From NCBI GenBank assembly GCA_027596075.1, contig JADGJC010000029.1:1-64000 (forward strand): a stretch of 64,000 nucleotides of DNA, given 5' to 3'. Shown in pieces: positions 1 to 13,608 of this stretch; the first letter of the stretch is position 1; each line of letters begins with the position of its first letter. The notes beneath the pieces are model-generated. The model worked only from the letters and a program-made list of their open reading frames with translations, was not told where the DNA came from and made no database searches. A program made the translations under genes and the position numbers. The DNA is from Rhizophlyctis rosea. Lineage: Eukaryota > Chytridiomycota > Chytridiomycetes > Rhizophlyctidales > Rhizophlyctidaceae.

Positions 1-2648
<2,648 letters not shown>

Positions 2649-3520
2649 GTTGAAGGGTGTTGACGTGGGTGACGGGAGGGATGAGTTTGTGGTGAGATAG
2701 GAAGAAGGTTTATAGTTGTTCCAGTGTGGGAAAGTGTGTGGGAATGGGTCTTATGTGAATTTGAGATTAAGGTGAAAAGCAGCCAGGTCGGATAGCTTGG
2801 GTTTTATTATGATGTTTGAGAGGCTCTCCCACCAAATGATCCGCGACCTTCTGTGGCTAGTCAGCTGTCAACCTGCGGCCACGTCTGTCTGCGGTTAGGC
2901 AAGGGTCTGTGGGCTTGCACCACTCATATGCAGCCAGACACGTGACTGATGGCTGCATTGATAATCACCGCGCCCATCATAGATTCGTAATCTCCCATTG
3001 GGTGACTGTGCGCAAAAATATCACCCAACATGCGCCACTTTGAACCCTTGTGCGCGTCCTCGATCACTTCACAAGTCCGCGGTTGCTGACTTTGCTGCAA
3101 CCACCTACTGTACCCATCACCCAACCAGCATCGGTACAGCGACGTTGTTCAAGAACATAATAGGATATTCAGGTGGATCTGCAGCTTCCGCATCCAAGTT
3201 ATCAAGACGCAGTGCTATCAATACGTGTCGAGGTTGGAGACAGTCTGCTCTTGCAATTAACTTGTTGTGAGTGTTGTGGCTCCTAATCGAGGATCCTCAC
3301 AGAGACTCAAAATCATAGTCAAAAATTTTATAACAGGAACCTCGTACTCGCATATGAGACTCGGCCATTATCCGCATCCCATCAACGGTCTCTAAATCAC
3401 CATCAGTGGCTTATAATAATGTAACATGACCATTATTACATGATCCCTACATACAGCACGCACACCAGAGAGCATTGAAAGCACTCATCTCATCCCTCAA
3501 TCGTCCTGAAATACATCACA
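2649..3520. other. Divergent intergenic region, CDC48 / CFAP263
   Basis: About 870 bases between two divergently transcribed start codons, so it should hold both promoters. Open frames inside are short and lack family resemblance. No TATA box, repeat or RNA gene was recognised. Confidence 0.5.
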
Positions 3521-5174
3521 ATGGACGACCCACCAACACGCATTTCAACCAGTCTCCCGCCAACAGATCGTCCAATCCCCGAGAATGCCCGCCCACCACT
3601 AACATCCCATCCCTCCTTCCTCCCCGTCCCGACGGAGGACCTGGACTTCGACACATACACCGACCTCGAACTCGTCCGCCTCCACGAAGAACTAACCCGC
3701 AAAACCCGCCTCCTAACCCTCGAAAACTCACTCTTCGAATCCTTCCTCCGCCGCGTAGACCCTCACTCCCCTGCCCTAGCACCCGACACTCAAACTCGCA
3801 CTGACCAGCCACCAACAACCCAACCAGACTCTACAGACCAACAAACATCAACCCGCAAAAAGAAGAAACTCCTCACCCAGAAAGAAGCATATACTCTTAT
3901 ATCTCTCACGCCTGACCAGAAGTCAGAAATTGCCACCCGTGAAGTGGAGGAGCTGCGTGATGAGATTGAGAAGAAGAGGGAGGAGTGGGGGAAGGTGTTG
4001 GATAACTACAAGGCGGAGATGGAGGAGGTGGAGATTCGGATGGATGAGATTAAGAAGGCTGGATATGAGTTCCGAAGGGATATTGTCGGGAGTGCTATCA
4101 ACCTCCGAACGGGAAAAATCATTGCGGAGAGAGTACTGCGATATTTTGAAGACAAGATTCGCGCAAAAGTAAGAATTTTCCACACCACCGCTCTCACATC
4201 TGAAACATTGAAATATGCGTTCTGATAAACCCACCATCCCTTACTCTCCACTCAGGACGCCATAATCGAAAAAATCCGCCTCAAAAACGCCACCCTCAAA
4301 GTCCAAAAAAACAAACTCCACCTCCAACTCAAACAAAAAGAAGAAATGGGCGAAGTCCTCCACGCCATCGACTTTGACCAGCTTCAAATCGAAAACAAAC
4401 AGTACCTCGCCAAAATCGAGGAACGGAATGCAGAGCTGTTGAAATTGAAAATGACGGCGGGGAATACGGTGCAGATTTTGAATTATTATAAGGTGTGTTG
4501 GTTGGTAATTGTACGTGTTGGGGATGTCGTGGAAGGTGCGAGAGTCTTTCGAGATATAGACTAACAGCATCCGGTAACGAAATCAGAAAAAGCTGCAAAC
4601 CCTCTCAACACAATCCCAAACCCTGCGCACCGAAATTGCTCAACGGCGAGATCAACTCACAAAACTAACAGTAGAATCGGACGTCGTGAGTGGGGAGCAA
4701 GTCAAAGCGCAGCAGCTGCATGATAAACTTGTGAGTCAAATGGAAGAGTATAGAGTTCCCTTGGTGATGGATTATGTTGGTGTTAAGGTAGGAGACTTCT
4801 ATACTGAGCATCCGGGATGAAGCATGGGATGGATGCAACGCAGGTGTAAAGCCTGGTCCGTTCCGCTCACTTCTGGTTACACAGGCACAAGAACATGAAC
4901 TGGCGCGCAAAGTCAGGAGTTGGGAGAGGAAGGTGGAGATTGCTGTGATGCAAGCTCAGAGGTAACATTTCACGACCTCGCATGCCCCATCGTTTCTCCC
5001 ACTGACGCCAACACGTCTCCCTTAATTCATCCGCTACCCGCCAAAAGAATAAAGAAAATCTGGCACCAAATGCTCGCAAATGCCCAAGCTGCCGCCGCAA
5101 CACATCACCAGCACGGCCCAGGTGGTGTGAGGACAAGACATTTGCCGCCTCTACCTCCTATAGGGTATAAATAG
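3521..5174 (+). CDS. CFAP263: CFAP263/CCDC113 ciliary coiled-coil protein
   Basis: Axoneme/ciliary-base coiled-coil protein, partner of CCDC96 (CFAP184) in motile cilia. Exons 3521-4168, 4256-4492, 4587-4787, 4885-4961 and 5048-5174 join in phase to about 429 aa. The N-terminal ~115 residues are Pro/Thr-rich and probably disordered; the rest is heptad-rich coiled coil. Family signatures are LKNATLKVQKNKLHLQLKQK, HAIDFDQLQIENKQYL, IEERNAELLKLK, GNTVQILNYYK and SWERKVEIA, in the same order as vertebrate CCDC113 (about 377 aa). The extra length is the disordered N-terminus. The start is the first ATG, with CACAATGG context. Neighbours are not ciliary genes. The gene implies that the organism makes a flagellated stage. 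The last exon acceptor (AAAAG at 5047) was chosen because it keeps the family frame; the last ~40 residues are the least certain. Confidence 0.88.
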
Positions 5175-5542
5175 TTGATACCTTTGCAATGGGAGTGAAC
5201 AATGAAAATTTTCGTTTACTGATTGCAGATGATATTTTTGGAGCTGACCTATGTTATAGAGTCCTTTGTCGAGGAACGGGATCAGCAGAAAAACGTGAAT
5301 GGAGTTTTCCTGTCTGAAACATGGACCGGTCGGGTGACCATGCTAAATGATACAGAGCGCGGCGTAGCCCACAGATCTCACTCCAAATTGCTATGCAGGT
5401 TTCAAATAGCTGATCCCATGTTCAAAATGTCCTTCACTTCCCGAACTTCATTCTTTGCCCCTGAATTTCGCTCCATTGTCACTGACTTGTCCCATTGCCA
5501 CTCTACCCCGACTTCCTCCCCAATCGGCCTTGATATCAAGCA

Positions 5543-6677
5543 ATGGCTTTTTATCCAGCAATCCTTCCACACATGATGTGCAGCACCATCCAGAAACCCT
5601 TTTCAAAATCCGCTTATTCCATCCCATTCGTACCTTCCCCACCTTCACGTCGCAACGCGCCCACCTCTTTTCCGTTGAAACGCCTCGAAAGCACCGTCCA
5701 CTTATCCACGCAAACACCAAACACTCCACCATCGTCCGAAATTCCATTCGCACTTACCATTCCCGTACTGAAACGACGAAAGTTCCTCCCACATGAAGAT
5801 ACGGCAATACGGGAAGAAATCGCAAGAGCCAAAGGAACAGGCCGCAAGCCGGATTGGATGGGACTTACTGAGCAATTGGGGCGACCATACACCTCCATAA
5901 AGACTCGATGGTCATATTTGAATTCAGAGCTTCGAAAGGGAAAGTTCAGCAGGATAGAGGTAAAAGAAAAAGTGGAACTGTTGTTATTGGGAGTGGTACC
6001 AACATAAAGAAATCCAGGACGGCTACATCCAACAGCGGATCAGAGAATTTGAAAGCGTCGGACAAAGGGTGCGATGGACAAAGGTGTCGGCTATTCTCCA
6101 ACGCCGCCCTGCGGCGGTTATGGCACGTTGGAAGAATGCTCTTGCGCCTGACATCAAAACCGGTGCCTGGACGACCCAGGAAGATGCAGCAATGACGGCT
6201 GAAGGCCTGGAAGCAGCAAGAGCCCAACGACCCCCAGACTGGAGGAAACTGGCCCTGCAGCTGCAGAGAGGTCCAGAATACATTGGGAAACGCTGGCAGG
6301 AGACGCTGAATCCGACCTTCCGACGGGGAAGATGGAACCAAATAGAGGATGCTTTGCTGTTGGCTGAGGTTGAAAATGCTCGTACGACCGGAAGGCGAGT
6401 AAACTGGAACGAGGTGGCTCATAAAGTGGGACGGAGTACGACGAATGTTTTGAACAGGTGGCGGAATGAGCTTGATCCAAAATTGGAGCGTGGGCCTTGG
6501 ACGGCGGCGGAGGAGAGCAGACTGATGGAGCTCAAACAAAAGGGAACCCCTTGGATCCACATCCAAGCGGTTTTGAACCGCTCCTCCCGTTCTATGATTC
6601 AACGGTGGGGTAGGCTGCAAAAGAAAATGCCGTCCGTATCAGAAAGTATCGATAAAAAGAGTAGCAGTAGAAAGTGA
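5543..6677 (+). CDS. Multi-repeat Myb/SANT-like protein, possible mitochondrial presequence
   Basis: Two exons, 5543-5959 and 6018-6677, joined by a 58-nt intron, give about 358 aa. From about residue 75 to the end there are about five tandem Myb/SANT-like repeats of ~50-55 aa. Each has spaced aromatic residues and a recognition-helix-like R-W motif: SIKTRWSYLNSEL, AVMARWKNALAP, YIGKRWQETLNP, NVLNRWRNELDP and SMIQRWGRL. Linkers such as KTGAWTTQEDAAM, RRGRWNQIEDALL and ERGPWTAAEESRL match Myb repeat starts. The first ~50 residues (MMCSTIQKPFSKSAY...) are rich in Ser, Arg and Lys and have no acidic residues until about residue 48, as in a mitochondrial presequence; ATG at 5543 or at 5573/5576 is possible. 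Expected to bind nucleic acid; target unknown. Retention of the whole first frame would stop at 6007, so splicing is required for the C-terminal repeats. Confidence 0.72.
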
Positions 6678-6830
6678 ATGTACATAAGCATGATCCCTGC
6701 AGTAACGATTTCAGATCCGGCAGCAAGGCAAATATGTAACGACAGACGTTATGTTTCAGTCACATACATACATACATAGAAAAGTCCCACAAAGTCATAT
6801 ACAAAACCTACCCATCAGTCCCTTCTCTCT

Positions 6831-8138
6831 CTACATCTCCCTCCTCAACCCCTCCTCCCCCACCCCCTTCTTCCCCCTCTCCCTCCCAACATACTCCAAC
6901 CCCAAAGCACCCGCCAACTCCCTACAAGCATCATCATAAACCTCATCCCGCACCGGATTCCTCCCAAACGGATCCTTATCCCACGCATGCCCCTTCCCAA
7001 CCACAAGCCTAACACCAACATCCTTCCCCAACCCCTTCAACCTCTCCGCAAACCTCTCCCCCTCATCCCTCAACTCGTCCCACTCACATGGGTAAATTAC
7101 GATTTTAGGAGGGAGGGCCTTGATGAGTGCTTCGTCTGTTGCTACGATAGGCGAGAGGTAAGGGTTGTGGGTTGAGATATTTGTTGGTGGGTAGAGGTAT
7201 GAGGAATCGAAGAGTTGTGTGAAGAAGAGGGGGAGTTCTGCGGAGGGTTTTTTGTTCGTTGCGCGGCGGACGGAGCGGGGGAGTGTGAAGTCTGTTGAGG
7301 GGTAGAATGCTAGGGTTGTTGTTAGGTGCGGTGTTAGGTTGGGTAAGGATTTTCTGGAGGAGGTTGTGGAGGGGGTGTGGGTGTGGGGTAGGGCGGGTGT
7401 TGTTGATGATGGTGAGGACGAGGTGGATGAGGAAGATGAGGAGGGCGATGCAATTGTGCCGTCTATGGATGATATGGCGGGGTCGCTAACGGCCGGTTCG
7501 ACAACAGGATCCTCATCAATTGGTGCCTCCAACCCTTTCCTTTGGGCCAACTCATCCCACAACTTCAACAAAACCGTAAAACTCAAATTCCCCCCCGCAC
7601 TAAACCCACTAGTACAAACTTTCCTCGCATCGACATGAAACTCATCCGCATGTTGCAAAACATACAATATCGCGTCCGCACCGTCATACACCGCAGTCGG
7701 GAAGGGAAACTCCGGTGCCCTCCGATACTCAACACTACATATCAAAACCCCCGCATCCCCCGTTTCGGGATTCCGCAAATTCCTCAAAACATGCGAAAAC
7801 CACCGACGATCGTCTGTCGCACTACCAATCGTAAACCCCCCACCATGGAAATTGAATAAAACAGCATACTTATTCCCACCCTCGGAAGACGGTCTAACCT
7901 GATTATTCCCCAGCCCGCGAAATACGTTCTTAACGCTCGGGAGGTTCGGGATGGGGTAGTTCTCAGGAGCGTAAAAGTACAACTCAAACGTGCCAGGTAT
8001 ACCAGACAACGTAGCGGGAATCGTCATGGTAAATGCTGGCGGGATAGGCCGCGGTGGTGCAAAGTTATTCAAGAAGAAGCCGAAATCGCTGAGGGTGCGC
8101 CAGAAGATGGCTTGCGCACGGAGACGGAGGCGGTCCAT
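6831..8138 (-). CDS. Alpha/beta hydrolase, HSL/steryl-acetyl-hydrolase type
   Basis: Single-exon gene of 435 aa. Family signatures: oxyanion-hole HGGG at residues 98-101, the nucleophile elbow GFSAGG at 178-183 with the predicted catalytic Ser180, and C-terminal Asp354 (CEWDEL) and His384 (GKGHAW), which complete a Ser-Asp-His triad. Such enzymes hydrolyse short-chain esters, acetylated sterols or xenobiotics. The usual elbow is GDSAGG; here Phe replaces the Asp next to the nucleophile, which is uncommon. A Ser/Thr/Pro-rich insertion of about 50 residues lies between the nucleophile and the last third, as is common in fungal members. The N-terminus has no clear signal peptide, though residues 11-26 are hydrophobic/aromatic. 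The start is the first ATG of the frame. The substrate cannot be inferred. Confidence 0.85.
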   Translation of the reverse strand: MDRLRLRAQAIFWRTLSDFGFFLNNFAPPRPIPPAFTMTIPATLSGIPGTFELYFYAPENYPIPNLPSVKNVFRGLGNNQVRPSSEGGNKYAVLFNFHGGGFTIGSATDDRRWFSHVLRNLRNPETGDAGVLICSVEYRRAPEFPFPTAVYDGADAILYVLQHADEFHVDARKVCTSGFSAGGNLSFTVLLKLWDELAQRKGLEAPIDEDPVVEPAVSDPAISSIDGTIASPSSSSSSTSSSPSSTTPALPHTHTPSTTSSRKSLPNLTPHLTTTLAFYPSTDFTLPRSVRRATNKKPSAELPLFFTQLFDSSYLYPPTNISTHNPYLSPIVATDEALIKALPPKIVIYPCEWDELRDEGERFAERLKGLGKDVGVRLVVGKGHAWDKDPFGRNPVRDEVYDDACRELAGALGLEYVGRERGKKGVGEEGLRREM

Positions 8139-8781
8139 GTTTGTGTGCGGTGACAGGGGGGCGAGACTTGGTGTTTAGCAGAGTTTTGCAGGGACGGGGA
8201 TCACACTCTTTATGAAGATAGAAAGACTGGTAGGTTTCAGCAAAACGAGGTTCACAATTAGTGGAAGCACAATTGTCACGGACTCCCGGGAAAGCACTTC
8301 TGGCACTGATAAGCAAGGCTACGTATGAGGTTGGAAAGTTCGAATTCTGATGCCCATTCCACTTGCTGTGCAGAAGCCCAATATATACCTAGTTGCGCGT
8401 AGGTTGTGCCTTGCTTGCGCCGACCCATAACATGTTGCGTGGGAAGGAGTTCCTATTTTGCGATGCTGCATGTAGATGACGATGACGTGAACTTTGGAAC
8501 GTGGAACCGCGTTGGCATTTTGGAGTGAAGCGCGTCATCATCAACTGCGCGATCAATTGCCGTGCAAGCCACATATCGGCATTCCATTGCAGACATTTGC
8601 TCCTACTCTATCCTGGCATATACAACTTTATCATCATACCTTCACCATGCACAACACCTCCTCCCGTATATGAGATTAAGCCATATCAAATAATCCTATT
8701 TCTTTCCATACATACTCCCAACCGCCCAACATTTAACATGATGTCCAAAACCATTCTACAGCCAAATCCCCCTCCACCCCT
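8139..8781. other. Intergenic, between hydrolase 5' end and LSC2 3' end
   Basis: Holds the presumed promoter of the hydrolase and the 3' UTR/terminator of the succinyl-CoA ligase gene, both on the minus strand. Only short open frames are present, and nothing further was recognised. Confidence 0.4.
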
Positions 8782-10913
8782 CTAAATCGGCAACTCAAAC
8801 TTAACCTGCACCCCCGCCTCCCTCCCCATCTGCACAATCTTACTCAACCCAACAGCCTTCTTCGCAGCCTCGTCCAAATCATCAATCGCAAACATCCTCA
8901 ACCCACTCTCCTTAATCAGCTTCTTCGCCGCATCCACTTCAGTTCCCTGCAACCGCACAATAAGAGGCAGGTTCAACCCCAACTGGTTTACAGCAGTGAT
9001 GATGCCCTGCGCGATGATGTCGCACCGCATGATGCCGCCGAAGATGTTGACGAGGATGGCGGAGACCTAATCACGTCGGCGAGTTTGGCGATAATGTTTG
9101 AGTAGGGAAGGGATGGGGGCATTGCAAACAAAAGAATGCCGTGAAGAATGGATATAAGGAAACTTACGCGAGGATCAGAGCTGATGATCTTGAAGGCCTC
9201 CGTAACCTGGTCCGCTTGAGCACCACCACCAACATCCAAGAAGTTGGCCGGGTCACCACCATGAAGCTTAATAATGTCCATCGTTGCCATGGCCAACCCA
9301 GCACCGTTGACTAAAGAGAACCAGAGCACATGACGTCCGTCAGCACCTGGAGATCCCGGCCAAACAATGAAAACTAATCTCAACAACTCACCCAAACACC
9401 CAATGTTCCCATCCAACCCAATGTAGTTCAAGTTCCACTTGGCCGCCGCAACCTCCCTAGGATCCTCCTGAGTGGTATCCCTCAACTTGAAGATATCCTT
9501 CTGCCTAAAGTCCGCATTGTCGTCGAAGCCAAACTTGGCGTCCATGCACATGACCGTCGAGCCACCGCCCTCCTTGTGCACCTCGGCGAGGGGGTTGATC
9601 TCAATCATCGTTGCGTCCTTCTCGGTGAAGATCTTGTAGAGCTTCAGGAAAGTGTCTGCGGCCTGCCGAGATTCCGTCAATGATAAGTCCAGCGTGCATA
9701 TATCAGAGATACGCAATCATGGGAAAAAAGAAAACCAACCTGGTCCTGAGCGTCATCAGTGAATCCAAGCTTGCCAGCAACAGCGCGGGCGTCCTCGAGG
9801 GACAAGCCCTTGTTGATGTCGACAGAGTGGGTGACGATCGCCTCGGGGTTCTCAGCGGCAACGGTTTCAATGTCCATACCACCTTGGGAGGAGGCAATGA
9901 TAACGGGTCCCTTTGTTGCACGGTCTTGGATAATTGCAAAGTAGTATTCGCGACGAACGTAAAGACGCTCGACAACGTACACCTAACATCGTGCGATCGT
10001 GTTGGCCTGTGGTAACACATGACATGACACAGGAGAATTGGACTCACAGCATTACATATCCGTCCAGCAGCGCCCGTTTGCTTGGTGATGAGTTTGTGGC
10101 CCAACATTTTGTCCGCGAACATCTTCACTTCCGTGGGCCTAATCCAGATCGGCTATCAGTTTAGTGATCATTAATTCTCACAGAAAACATTAATCCATGC
10201 ATGTGCACTCCGGATCTGCCATCTTCTCATCTATCAAAATGTTGCCGCTGACTCAACGTCTCCCCATGAACCGCATTGCACATTTCTATCTTTCATCCAC
10301 GATCGTGGACGCCTTGCTCTACTAATCATTCCCTCTGCTGGTGAACGTTCCCCGTCATCAATTTCCTGTATGGCCATCCACTCCAGATACCACCAACATC
10401 CACTCTAAAAAGCAGCGAGATAGCACACCCGTTGCCACCACACTGAATACTCACGAGTAAACAACCCGAACACCACCCTTCAAACCAGAGTCAAAGTGCC
10501 CCTTCCCACGACCACCAGCAAGGACCTGAGCCTTGACAACCAAGTCTTCCGAGCCGAGTTCGTGAGCAATCTTTTCAGCCTCAGCTCCGGTTGTGGCGAC
10601 GGCACCGCGGGGCACTGCAACGTCGTATTGTTTTAGGAGGCCCATGGAAAGGTGTTCGTGGATGGAAAGGTTGCGGCGTTGCGGGGTGATGGCGATGCGG
10701 GTGCGTGTGGGGAGGGTTGTGCGGAGCTGTTGTATGCAAAATATACGTGGAGGGTGCATTTTAGTTGCGAGTAAGCGGTATTTGAAACGTGGCGTGGGAA
10801 AAGCGTCGTTGAATCTCTTAGCATATCACCAGCATCTTGCCGCGTCTGGGCCCTACCTGTGATGACCCAGCTCGCGCCGAGGCGCCCATAGCGCGAGAGA
10901 CGGAAGAGAACAT
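8782..10913 (-). CDS. LSC2: Succinyl-CoA ligase beta subunit, mitochondrial
   Basis: TCA-cycle enzyme: succinyl-CoA + ADP (or GDP) + Pi = succinate + NTP + CoA, in the mitochondrial matrix, as a heterodimer with the alpha subunit. Exons, transcript order: 10857-10913, 10455-10726, 10048-10138, 9740-9982, 9392-9662, 9168-9310, 8782-9066; all joins keep phase, about 453 aa. Exon 1 encodes a Ser/Arg/Ala-rich targeting peptide ([15 protein letters not shown]). The ATP-grasp region shows [26 protein letters not shown] and [12 protein letters not shown]. The ligase region shows [34 protein letters not shown] and [15 protein letters not shown]-terminal residues match the family ([15 protein letters not shown]). 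A first-frame ATG at 10759 lies in the first intron and is not the start; the exon-1 ATG supplies the presequence. Nucleotide specificity (ADP or GDP) was not decided. Confidence 0.95.
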
Positions 10914-11534
10914 TGCGCTTTTGAGAGTATGTGAGAGGCAGTGAGTTCAGAGTCTCGCTCGTCCGGTTCTTCCCAGCGATAGGTTGAGAGGGATCGAGCT
11001 GATGACGATGGGGGGAGCGGACAGGGGAAAAGTGTGATGAAATTTCTGTGGGAGTTGACGGTTGTTATCTTTCACCACTCTGCAACAGCGCCCGGATGGA
11101 ATGCAATGCTAAACTTGAACCGGAATAATCTGACTGCAATGCACGCAATCCAATGCGGCTTGAAGTTGTCTCCCCGTCCAGACAACGTTTTTGGGCCTTT
11201 CATCACTTCTGATCATCAATTCCAAATATGGGGATGATGAGTGCAAACTCATTAACCGCTATTCGGACATAATAGTGAGTGTGGGGCCGCCTGTGAGGGG
11301 GAGAGCCTTGGGCCATAAATATCTTCCTGTCTGCTTCCACTTCCTCATCCCTCCTTTCCCACACTCCCCCCGGTGATCTTATCCCTTTGCAAGGTATTTT
11401 GACGTACACCCTCAGCAGGAGCCGCAATACCACACAGAGATCTCCACCTCGCAACAGAACGACGCGTGTGCAGACTGCTGATCCACCATTTCCCGCTATC
11501 TGTGAAACGCCAACCAGCCTGATATAAAGCGACC
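10914..11534. other. Divergent intergenic region, LSC2 / disordered-protein gene
   Basis: About 620 bases between divergent transcripts. It should carry both promoters. No repeat, RNA gene or convincing open frame was seen. Confidence 0.4.
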
Positions 11535-13322
11535 ATGTTGGGTGGCGATAAAGGTGACGAGGCAGTCTAGCAGCGCAACCAAGCAAACCAATAACTTATA
11601 CCGTCCTCTTATCTTTCAGAAAGTAGAGGTGACAAATACAAGGAACGGAAAGCGGCGCGTCGACGGGGAGCAAGGTAGAGGTTTTCAAGCAAAAGCAGAG
11701 GAATCCTTTGTATGAGTTTCCTAAAGGTCTCTTGCGCGTCTACAGCGACCGGCAAGCACAAAATCGCCAGTTCAGCATCACTCTCTCGCCCTGTGCGGAA
11801 AAGTCTGGAGAAGATTCCGCTTCTTCCCGTGCAGACTCTCCAGCAACACCCACAACGCTGCCACAGCAAGCGAGCCGACTCGATGCTGTCTCTCAAGAAG
11901 AGGCCACAAGTTCCCCGACCCCTAGATCCAAGCCTACAACATTTGCCTCTTCCTCCACCAGCCCAGCAACATCTATCGGTGCCACCTACAAAGTTTCCCT
12001 AAGCACTTCCGACCTCCCTACATCAGCGTCAACACCATCCCATCACCCCATCACAACCGGCAGCAGCAGCACCAAACCGTCACCGGACCCAGTCATCGCC
12101 CCATCCGCATTCGCTTACCCCAAAAAAGGAAAGCCCACCCGCACTACAACCTCAGAATGGGACCTGAACGATAAAGAAAACATCCCGCCAGGCACTCACG
12201 TAGAAGTCGCCAGCGATCCAGAATCCGACTTTCCCAACCCGGAGATCAATCCCATAACACCACAGCCGTCCTCGTCAAAGCGTGAAGTGGAGTCCGATGA
12301 ATCGAGCAACGAGTCGGAGCAGCGGGCGGCGTCCTCCTCATCCGTTGACGAAGAAGGCAGTAGTGATGCAAACCCGGAGAAGAAGAAGGAGAAGTCAAAG
12401 ATCAGCAAATCGCAAAAAGCGGAACGCAGAGACACTTATCCTGGAACAACATCCGGCAGTGACATTCGTGTGACGGAAAAGACTCCCAAAACGAGAAATG
12501 GATGGAAACGGATGGGTGAGTTGTGCACTAGTTTTGCTACTCCTGTCACCAACTGCTTCAATGTGACAACCCACATCCCATGACTTACTTTTTGTTGATC
12601 CCGAATCTTCAGGTCTGCAACCAAAAGTATCCCTCTCCTGGGGCGGCCCAACGATCATCTCCAAAATCCAGCGACCAGACACCCACGACGCGTCCGCCGC
12701 CTGTTCTGCAACGGTCAACAAACCCAACAACGACGACGACGCTAAGGATACTGAGTCGGAGCCTGATTCGGATGAGTGGGAGGAGAGCAGTCGAGGGAAG
12801 GGGAAGGGAAAGCGCGTTGTGAACAAACGGAAGAGGGTTGGAAAGAAGGACGGGGAGGACGCTGAGAGTGGGTCTGGAGGGTCCGTGGATAGCAGTGGGA
12901 TGCCGTCGCCTGGTAAGAAGGCAAAGGTGGAGAAGGGGAAAGGGAAGGAGGAGAGGAAGAAGAGGGGCAAAGAAGGAGAAGGCGATGGGGATGGGGATGT
13001 GAATATGGATGCTGGTGAAGCGTCTGGTGATGGTGGTGGTATTGCGGGGTCTCCGACGAAGAAGGTTAAAAGTGGTGGGGCCGGGAGTAAGGGGAGGGCG
13101 ACGGGGACGGGAAGGAAGGGGGAGAAGGTTGTTATATGGGACCAGGAGGAACGGCAAGCGGTGGCGACTTCTTCTTCTGCTTCATCTCCGGCTACGACGG
13201 CACCACCGTCTACCACAACGACTTCCGCACCTCCAATCGCACCACCCGCACCCTCGTCGGCGTCGTCTTCGCAACAACAGGGTAGGAAGAAGCCTAGAGC
13301 GTTGGGGTCACGCAATGCCTAG
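11535..13322 (+). CDS. Disordered Ser/Lys/Asp-rich hypothetical protein
   Basis: No family recognised. The confident coding part is a frame open from 11633 to 12515, spliced over 12516-12612 (GTGAGT...CAG) to 12613-13322, with codon phase kept. The protein is about 500 aa and almost wholly low complexity: Ser/Thr/Pro-rich first third, then acidic/Ser patches (VESDESSNESEQRAASSSS) and many Lys/Arg runs (GKGKGKRVVNKRKRVGKK) that look like nuclear localisation signals. Short ordered-looking islands are LLRVYSDRQAQNRQFSI, SEWDLNDKENIPPGT and LQPKVSLSWGGPTIISKIQR. The frame has no ATG at its 5' end, so a first exon must lie upstream. One in-phase option is ATG 11535 with splicing near 11553 to 11643; this is tentative. 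A nuclear or chromatin role is a guess from composition only. Confidence 0.55.
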
Positions 13323-13608
13323 TGGGATGATGGGTTTGTGTCAAGAAGGGGAGAAGTTGACGGTTTTTCTGACACTCTGTTTCGAGTTCCTTTTGTTCAA
13401 TAAATGTATCATAGTTTACATAGGGAAGACGGACAGCAGTAAGGGTGGCTGGGACGAGTTCAAACATGTAAACATGTGAAAAGAAAAAAAAGAAGCGGTA
13501 CAACTTTTCGAAATTGGAGGCGTTTACCTGTCTTGGCAAAGGAATCCACACACATCGGTTCATCAGCGCCGGGACAACTCTTATTAATTTAACCCTCATT
13601 ACAATTCC

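Noticed and set aside
7339..7638. Plus-strand 99-codon frame opposite the alpha/beta hydrolase
   Set aside because: Antisense shadow of the Ser/Thr-rich insertion of the hydrolase.
10451..10759. ATG at 10759 as the start of the succinyl-CoA ligase gene
   Set aside because: It lies in the first intron; splicing from the upstream exon 10857-10913 gives a proper mitochondrial presequence in phase.
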